Shown: piece by piece, positions 58,578-64,000 of the stretch
Position numbering within the stretch: position 1 is the stretch's first letter
How the letters are laid out: each line of letters starts with the position of its first letter
NCBI GenBank assembly: GCA_009746045.1
Contig: RPFO01000240.1
Coordinates: 942,042 to 1,006,041, forward strand
Origin: Mesostigma viride
Lineage: Eukaryota > Streptophyta > Mesostigmatophyceae > Mesostigmatales > Mesostigmataceae
DNA length: 64,000 nt
Direction of reading: 5' to 3'
Notes under the pieces: model-generated
The model's input: the letters and a program-made list of their open reading frames with translations, nothing else
Databases searched by the model: none
What the model was told of the DNA's origin: nothing
Made by a program: the position numbers and the translations under genes

Positions 58578-60095
58578 GTCACATCCCCCCTGGAGACGCT
58601 GATTAGCCGCTTCACGGTTACTGAGCCGGCCGCCTTGGAGGTGATCAAGTCACACCCCAAGATGATGGGCAGGCTCCCGTGCAAGTTCCAAGAGGGACGC
58701 CTATACGTCATGGTGCGCCCTGACACGTGGCGCCTCTACATACCCGAGCTCTGTCGAGCAGCTTTGCTCCACGAGCTCCACGATTCTCTTGTCGGCGGTC
58801 ACCAGGGCATTCATCGGCTGCTACCACGGGCGCGCCGCCATTTCTACTGGCCTGGCATGAAGGACTACATCAAGGCCTATATACGCGAATGCCCGTCGTG
58901 CCAGGTAGCCAAGTCCCAGAACACGGGTACTCAGTCTGTTCCAAAGACACTACCTGATCCCCTGGGTCCCTGGGACTCGATCCAGATGGATTTCGTCGGC
59001 CCCTTTAAGAAGACCAAGAATGGCAACAGCAAGATCTTGGTGTTCGTGGACCGACTCACGCGCATGTGCCACCTGGCCCCCTGTCCGGCTGACCTGACAG
59101 CCGAGGGGTGTGCCAAACTGTACCTCAACCACGTCTTCCGGTTCCACGGACTCAGCCGCCAGTTCATCTCGGACCGAGACACGCTCTTCACAGCCCGGTT
59201 CTGGCAGGAGTTCTTCGACTGCCTGGGAACCAAGGTGTCGCTAGGGACGGCTTATCACAGCTCGTCCTCCCATCTGGTGGAGCGGCTCAACCGCACGGTT
59301 CAGGAAACCATGCGCCATTACACCGACGAGGTGGGCAGCAACTGGGAGGAGTTGCTGTGCTTCGTGGAGTTCTCCCTGAACAACGCACCACAGGCCGCCC
59401 ATGGCCTCACCCCATTCTTTCTCAACACAGGACGGCATCCGCTGACGCCGACCGACTTACTGACAAGTCCGGCGCTGGCGGAACCGGAGGTGCTGCGCAC
59501 TACTCAGGCGGGTGTGAGCAGCCTGCTGGAGAAGATGCGCCAGGCCCACAACAGTGCGGTTAAAGGGTACCGGGCCGCCGCTGAGCGCAACATGGCTCGC
59601 GTGGAAGGCAAGCGGGACTCTAGAGCACCGGACATCGAGGTCGGGGACTGGGTTCTGGTAGAGGGACCCCAGCTCAGTCGATTCTCCCAGAAGGTGGAAG
59701 GGGAGCTCAAAACGAAGCTCCGGCCCATGTACCTGGGACCTCACCAGGTGCTGGAGAAATGGGATGATGTCATGTTCAAGGTGGACGTGCCCATCTCATG
59801 GGGCACCGCGACAACCTTCCACCGCGACCAGCTCAAGCTGTACCACCAGAACTCGATCCAGGGTAGACTCAATCCCCCGGCTCCTGTGGAATACGACCCG
59901 GAGACAGGGGAACAGGAGGATGAGGTCGAGGAGATTGTCCCCCACCGGGATTCCGGGTGTGGTCGACAACGCCAATATCGGATCCGGTGGAAGTTTTCTA
60001 GACATGGGGCAGAGGACTCTTGGAGGACGGAGAAGGAGCTCTCTGGCTGCAAGCGGTTGCTAGACGCGTACAAGAAGGTCCACAGGTTACACTAG
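58578..60095 (+). CDS. Chromovirus B integrase with chromodomain
   Basis: An open frame continuing from LARD2 to TAG at 60093. Zinc region LHELHDSLVGGHQG and CPSC. Catalytic D in IQMDFVGP (about residue 117 counted from the Met at 58635), D in FISDRDTLF (about 179) and E in HLVERLNR (about 214). Then the GPY/F-like RPMYLGPHQVLEKW and a C-terminal chromodomain (VEEIVPHRDSG...YRIRWKFSRHGAEDSWRTEKEL, about 410-480). Chromodomains direct chromovirus integration to modified chromatin. This is the intact 3' end of pol; a GQTER-type motif reads SHLVER here. Confidence 0.92.
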   Translation, partial: VTSPLETLISRFTVTEPAALEVIKSHPKMMGRLPCKFQEGRLYVMVRPDTWRLYIPELCRAALLHELHDSLVGGHQGIHRLLPRARRHFYWPGMKDYIKAYIRECPSCQVAKSQNTGTQSVPKTLPDPLGPWDSIQMDFVGPFKKTKNGNSKILVFVDRLTRMCHLAPCPADLTAEGCAKLYLNHVFRFHGLSRQFISDRDTLFTARFWQEFFDCLGTKVSLGTAYHSSSSHLVERLNRTVQETMRHYTDEVGSNWEELLCFVEFSLNNAPQAAHGLTPFFLNTGRHPLTPTDLLTSPALAEPEVLRTTQAGVSSLLEKMRQAHNSAVKGYRAAAERNMARVEGKRDSRAPDIEVGDWVLVEGPQLSRFSQKVEGELKTKLRPMYLGPHQVLEKWDDVMFKVDVPISWGTATTFHRDQLKLYHQNSIQGRLNPPAPVEYDPETGEQEDEVEEIVPHRDSGCGRQRQYRIRWKFSRHGAEDSWRTEKELSGCKRLLDAYKKVHRLH

Positions 60096-60161
60096 AGGTA
60101 TGTACACACCACCGGTACACCGTACATACCACAGGTACAGAGTACAGTTGTACAAGCTAGT

Positions 60162-60509
60162 AGTTAAAGCCCGACCGGCTCAGCTATGGCGGTCGGTCAC
60201 GTTGAGCTTGGGATATAAAGGTGAACACAGAGAACTGCTGTCGGAGCTGGCCCACCACTGGTTTATGTCTTAGCCAGCAAACCCTATCCGGTTAGCCGTA
60301 ACCGTGGGACAAGCTAGCTGTCCGTACCGACCCGGATAAGGCCCCGGACTGGGGCCTAGGTGGCGCCGGCCCTAGGCGCCGCCCTTAGACCGGTCGACCG
60401 CATCGGACCGCCGGATTATAGCCGGCGGCTTAGCGGACGCTAGCGGAAGGCGTGCGGACGGACATGGGGAACTTAGAGCCAGATCCTAGGGCTCTAGAGT
60501 TACTCAACT
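60162..60509 (-). repeat. Copia C' 3' LTR
   Basis: 348 bp, differing from the C LTRs by a few substitutions and a small insertion (GGATATAAAGGTG against GGATAAGGTG). Confidence 0.92.
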
Positions 60510-60886
60510 CCGACATACTCTTTTGTTCTTTGATTAATTATCAAAATAATTACATCAAATGCAGACCATACAAAACCCTCTAAGGTAGGGAACTCAAGGC
60601 GGCCTCAAGGCCGTCAAAATCACCACGGTATCGACCCGCGCCCTTGTGATCACACATGAATAGTGATGTAATAAGTAGCGAGAAAAAAACAACTATGCCA
60701 CCAGACAAAAGGTGACCCATTTATTAGGACCAGTGACCCGCCGACGGGCCCAAGGCACCGTCCAACGTGGCTAGGGTATGGTCAGGACAAGCAAAAAAAC
60801 TACCACCATGATATTCGTGAATGCTAGCAACACAGGGTGAGTTATGGCTGTATTCATAAAGCGCCCGAGCCGTAACCCTGTGTGGC
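60510..60886 (-). other. Copia C' 3' UTR
   Basis: Non-coding; counterpart of 25986-26363 with few differences. Confidence 0.6.
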
Positions 60887-63205
60887 TCACGGGTGTTGCA
60901 TCGTCATGCGCTTGCGCAACACTGCGTACTGCGGGGCAGCCTCCCGCGCCTCCTTGGTGAGTGCATCCGCGGGATTGAGTTCATCCGCGATGTGCTGGAG
61001 ACGCGTGACGCAGGAGGCCGCCTCAGCGAGTACGAGGTAATCAACGTCCTGTGACCGCGCATAGGGATTGTCAAGGAAGGCCAAACAACTTTGTGAGTCA
61101 GTGTGCACTGTGCTAGTCCATTGAAGAGTGAACCCACACGAGCCAAATACCCAACCCAGCAAGTATCGCAGCCACATGCCATGTGAGATAGCTGAAACAA
61201 TGCCCCGGCATTCAGCCGTGTTGGGGCTAGTGGCAATGCGGCTGTGCAAGCGCGAGTACCAATCTAACAACATGCCAGGCTGTCCCTCATTGCTGATAAA
61301 GAACAGTGCCCCCATGCGGGCCCGCACTTGGCTGACTGTGCGCGTCTCTAGATTAGCATCCGTCACTATCTCGAGGTGCACCGGCTGTGAGCAATCGAGC
61401 CCACGAAGCACAATGCCGGGCGTCATGGCCAGCTGCCGCCGAACATGAATGGACCCTAGTCCTTCCAGCACATCATCGGGCAGGCGAGCGAGCACCGCCA
61501 AATCAGGTGCCACCGTGTCCGCCAACCACCCGAGCTTGCCCTTAACCGAGGGCCCATGGGTTGCCAACAGCGGGGACGGGAGGTCGGCCAGCAGGTCAAC
61601 CACATAGTTGCGGCTATCCTGCATGTGCATGACCCATTCGCCAGAACGCGAATCCCGCTGCAACGTAGACTGCACGCCGCAAAACACCACGGGTTTACCC
61701 TCCTCATGATCCACCGCCCTGCCCAGGGGAAACTTAGCCGCCACTGCAGCAAGAAACTGGGTAGCAAAGGTGCGAGGTGCCACCAGCTTGAAGTCATCGC
61801 CATGCCACACAAAGAGGGCTGGCTCGCCAGGGACGCCGGTGGGGACCACAAAGAAGTTAGGATCCGCGCGATGGTACGTGGCCCCTAAGCTCTGCAAGAC
61901 CTCCTCCGCGGAAATGCGGAAGATGATGGGAGAGCTCTGCAGCCCCTCCACCCCTGTCAACAGCTCGATATACTCGCTGCCAATGGTGCCATCCTGCCAG
62001 ACCACCGGGACCTTCACCACGTAGCGGGTGCCTTGCCATGTTTGCTGCGCGACCCCAGCGTCGCTGTGGAGGAATGCCCGCTGAAAGTCACCGCACCACA
62101 TCCCGTAGTCCTTGCCCGCGTTCCGCTTGCCCAAGTAGATGACCGTCAGTAGCCGATGCGAAACATGGTTGAGCCCAGGGGTATAAAGATCCTTGGCGTC
62201 CAGCGGGGAGGACCCCTTCGTCTCCGTGACCACGGGCCTTACCCGGAACACCACCGAAGAGTTGGTCTCGTCCGGCTTGTAGGTGAGCACGAACTTCAAC
62301 CGCAACCGCGTGGCCCCGGCTGGCACACTCTCCAATCCTCGGTAGACCTCGCGCTCTCGCCATTGCTCCTTGGCTCGAATGAACGCGTCGCGCCACAAAG
62401 CAAACTTGAGAGGATCTTGACAGTCCAGGACAAGTTGCTCCCACGTCACAGGGCTATCCGCCGCCAGTGAGTGTGAGTGGAGGCCGAAGCTGCGCGGGTG
62501 CCAATCCTGAGGCTGAATGATGGACTGGACGAGCGGCGGTGTGGAAAACGCCGCCATCGGTAAGCGCCGCACGACGCCGGGCTGCCCGACCACCACCCCC
62601 AATGGAGCGTGGTACTCGCGAAGCGGGATGCTGCCCACCCCCGCGACTGACAGCAAGTCAGCGGACACTGAGAACCCCGGGTATGATACGAAAGGTTCGC
62701 CCAGCAAGGCCACATCCTCGTAGCCATCCACGACGTGAAACGGCGTGTCAATGCCCAACACCGGCAGCACCACCATCCCGGTAACTTGATATGCCGAAGT
62801 GCCTGCAAAGTCGGTCACCGATTTGTACGGCGACTCTAGCACTGGATACAGGGTGGCTGCCCGACGAGAGATAATAGACACGGATGCTTGCGTGTCCACA
62901 GCCACCAGCTGCCACGGTCTACACGTAGGAAACAAGGCTGACTTAACCGGCCTGACCCCCTGTGAGAGAGTTTTGACCTGAGCCACCCCTGATGCAGCTT
63001 TCGCTTTAAGCGCCTGAGCACGCCACAAGGCCGTGACCGTTGAAGCCAGGTCCCTAGGTGGGCGAGGCGCATGGGCAGGACCCTGACCCTCCGGCGAGGC
63101 CACGCTAGGCGGGCCTCCCACATTATCCGTGGCTAGCACAGGAGGTGAGTCACTACGTGCACTAGGTCCCGTCAAACCCACCCCATCCTCATCCCACCCA
63201 TCCAC
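60887..63205 (-). CDS. Copia C' retropepsin-like, RT and RNase H, intact frame
   Basis: 772 codons without interruption. The retropepsin-like domain has VDTQASVSII near residue 103 and ALLGEPF near 166. RT has LRLKFVLTYKPD, GDFQRAFLHSD, EGLQSSPIIFRIS and the active-site box VWHGDDFKL near 467. RNase H has VTDANLETR near 614, AECRGIV and TDSQSCLAF, then NPADALTK and the stop. It is the best protein reference for the family and shows that protease-like and RT parts are one translation unit placed after integrase. The first codon shown follows the integrase frame; the true link may be frameshifting at the adjacent G-run (63224-63238). Confidence 0.92.
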   Translation of the reverse strand: MDGWDEDGVGLTGPSARSDSPPVLATDNVGGPPSVASPEGQGPAHAPRPPRDLASTVTALWRAQALKAKAASGVAQVKTLSQGVRPVKSALFPTCRPWQLVAVDTQASVSIISRRAATLYPVLESPYKSVTDFAGTSAYQVTGMVVLPVLGIDTPFHVVDGYEDVALLGEPFVSYPGFSVSADLLSVAGVGSIPLREYHAPLGVVVGQPGVVRRLPMAAFSTPPLVQSIIQPQDWHPRSFGLHSHSLAADSPVTWEQLVLDCQDPLKFALWRDAFIRAKEQWREREVYRGLESVPAGATRLRLKFVLTYKPDETNSSVVFRVRPVVTETKGSSPLDAKDLYTPGLNHVSHRLLTVIYLGKRNAGKDYGMWCGDFQRAFLHSDAGVAQQTWQGTRYVVKVPVVWQDGTIGSEYIELLTGVEGLQSSPIIFRISAEEVLQSLGATYHRADPNFFVVPTGVPGEPALFVWHGDDFKLVAPRTFATQFLAAVAAKFPLGRAVDHEEGKPVVFCGVQSTLQRDSRSGEWVMHMQDSRNYVVDLLADLPSPLLATHGPSVKGKLGWLADTVAPDLAVLARLPDDVLEGLGSIHVRRQLAMTPGIVLRGLDCSQPVHLEIVTDANLETRTVSQVRARMGALFFISNEGQPGMLLDWYSRLHSRIATSPNTAECRGIVSAISHGMWLRYLLGWVFGSCGFTLQWTSTVHTDSQSCLAFLDNPYARSQDVDYLVLAEAASCVTRLQHIADELNPADALTKEAREAAPQYAVLRKRMTMQHP

Positions 63206-63209
63206 GGGG

Positions 63210-64000
63210 TCATATTGGGGCCCAGGGGAGGGGGGGGGTAGCTGTGTCTGCCCCTGGGAGCGACCCGTGGGGTACCACCTCAGATGCTACGACAGGCGCA
63301 TTATCCTTCACTACCCACCCCAGTGCCCTGTTGGCTGCCAGCTCACTCTCCATGCTATCCCCTTGCTTATAGCCTGCCACCGATGCCCATGGTACCCTAT
63401 ACACCCGATCATTCCACTCTATGTCTATGACCCGCAGCGGCCAGTCTAACTTTGTGATGGCCCCAGGCCCCTGCATGGTGCCCCGTTTGCCGCTGGGCGA
63501 GCTCTCCTTGTGGAACATGACCAACTGCCCGACCTCAAAAGCGCTACACAAATCAGGCAGCGTGGCATCCTTGAGCCGCAGCTTGGCGGCGGTATCCTGT
63601 AGATGCTGCTGGTATGCCTCTACTACCTCGGGTGAGTAGGTGCCCGCTGACAGCCCCCGAGGCGTGACTAGCCCAAAGCCCTTGACATCAAGCACGTGCC
63701 TATGGTTGCACACATGCATGAGCTCCTTGCACCACGCCGCCTTGACCGCGTAGGATTTGCCATGTGGGTTATCCTGTCGCTTGGCTGCCACAGTCTTGAC
63801 ATAGCTTACAGTGCGATCTATCATGCCCATATTGCCGTGATCCTCACGCCCCACGATGACCACGGCCTCCATCCCCGGCAAACCTTGCACACAGCGGAAC
63901 TGCTGGTCTAGCATGAGCTCCACTACGGGATGAAAGAAAGCCAGGCTGATCTTGATAGCCCTGTGCAGGTCAGCCTCAAACATGTGAGGCAGCGGCTCAA
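63210..64000 (-). CDS. Copia C' integrase, partial at window edge
   Basis: The same protein as 28647-29963, from about the EPLPHMFEADL segment to the C-terminus. It has D in LMLDQQF and D in GMIDRT at the third catalytic position, as in copy C. The frame ends about 30 codons earlier than in C because of a difference in the G-run (nine G then TAG against eight G then TGTAG). N-terminal zinc region and first Asp are off-window. Confidence 0.87.
   Translation of the reverse strand, partial: EPLPHMFEADLHRAIKISLAFFHPVVELMLDQQFRCVQGLPGMEAVVIVGREDHGNMGMIDRTVSYVKTVAAKRQDNPHGKSYAVKAAWCKELMHVCNHRHVLDVKGFGLVTPRGLSAGTYSPEVVEAYQQHLQDTAAKLRLKDATLPDLCSAFEVGQLVMFHKESSPSGKRGTMQGPGAITKLDWPLRVIDIEWNDRVYRVPWASVAGYKQGDSMESELAANRALGWVVKDNAPVVASEVVPHGSLPGADTATPPLPWAPI

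Larger units (their letters stand above)
45757..60161 (+). mobile_element. Chromovirus B (Ty3/Gypsy), with piggyBac and LARD2 inside, 3' end off-window
   Basis: 5' LTR (45757-46433), PBS, a 1.2-kb leader with the viroplasmin-like ORF, gag, PR-RT-RNase H, integrase and chromodomain, all on the plus strand. PiggyBac splits RNase H and LARD2 splits the RNase H-integrase spacer. Copia C' inserted after the pol stop, so the 3' LTR is not in the window. It lies within chromovirus F gag. Confidence 0.88.
60162..64000 (-). mobile_element. Copia family C, second copy C', 5' part off-window
   Basis: 3' LTR at 60162-60509 (AGTTAAAGCC...TCAACT) with presumed duplication CTAGT at 60157-60161. PR-RT-RNase H and integrase follow on the minus strand and leave the window at 64000. 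Nearly identical to 25641-29470 and inserted after chromovirus B pol. Confidence 0.93.

Overview
This window is eukaryotic nuclear DNA made almost entirely of transposable elements nested inside one another. I see no convincing host gene, no rRNA and no complete tRNA. The element mix (chromodomain Ty3/Gypsy, several Ty1/Copia families, large non-coding LTR elements, CACTA, piggyBac, an endonuclease-type LINE) and plant-like G-boxes (ACACGTGGC) in one LTR suggest a TE-rich green alga or related protist. Species cannot be read from the sequence, and the lineage call is inference.

Layout. The oldest layer is a decayed Gypsy remnant H on the minus strand (8712-10214). Copia family A copy A(+) interrupts it on the left (1-8711) and is itself split by a non-coding LTR element, LARD1 (289-6095). 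Chromovirus F interrupts H on the right, starting at 10215. The F LTR is split by a second family-A copy, A(-), at 10402-22698. A(-) carries two TRIM-like elements with palindromic ends (12427-13117, 13834-15086) and two further non-coding insertions (17101-17871, about 18317-20032). The F leader is split by Copia D (23815-38657), which contains a complete Copia C (25641-31793) and a 95-bp LINE tail. F then resumes with a viroplasmin-like ORF, split by a 4.97-kb CACTA element with giant inverted arms (38904-43874), then a LINE 3' fragment (about 44050-44846) and a gag fragment (44932-45750). A second chromovirus, B, starts at 45757 and runs to about 60161. B contains a piggyBac transposon (52167-55446), a second non-coding LTR element, LARD2 (55898-58573), and at its 3' end another Copia C copy (C') that leaves the window.

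Most insertions were placed by finding target-site duplications and by showing that removing the insert rejoins an interrupted reading frame. This gives a relative order: H, then F, then A/D/B/CACTA, then C, TRIMs, LARDs and piggyBac.

The most unusual signal is shared by the three Copia-like families A, C and D. Each encodes integrase, then a retropepsin-like domain, then RT-RNase H, so the protease lies after integrase and not before it. The protease motif is D-T-Q/N, the RT active-site box is H-x-D-D in place of Y-x-D-D, the LTRs end in AGTT...AACT and not TG...CA, and the 5' leaders are only 19-40 nt. Together these look like a distinct Copia-related lineage. The TRIM-like elements share the AGTT...AACT ends and may be moved in trans by these elements. 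A second notable signal is a Caulimovirus-viroplasmin/RNase H1-N-like domain in the leaders of both chromoviruses.
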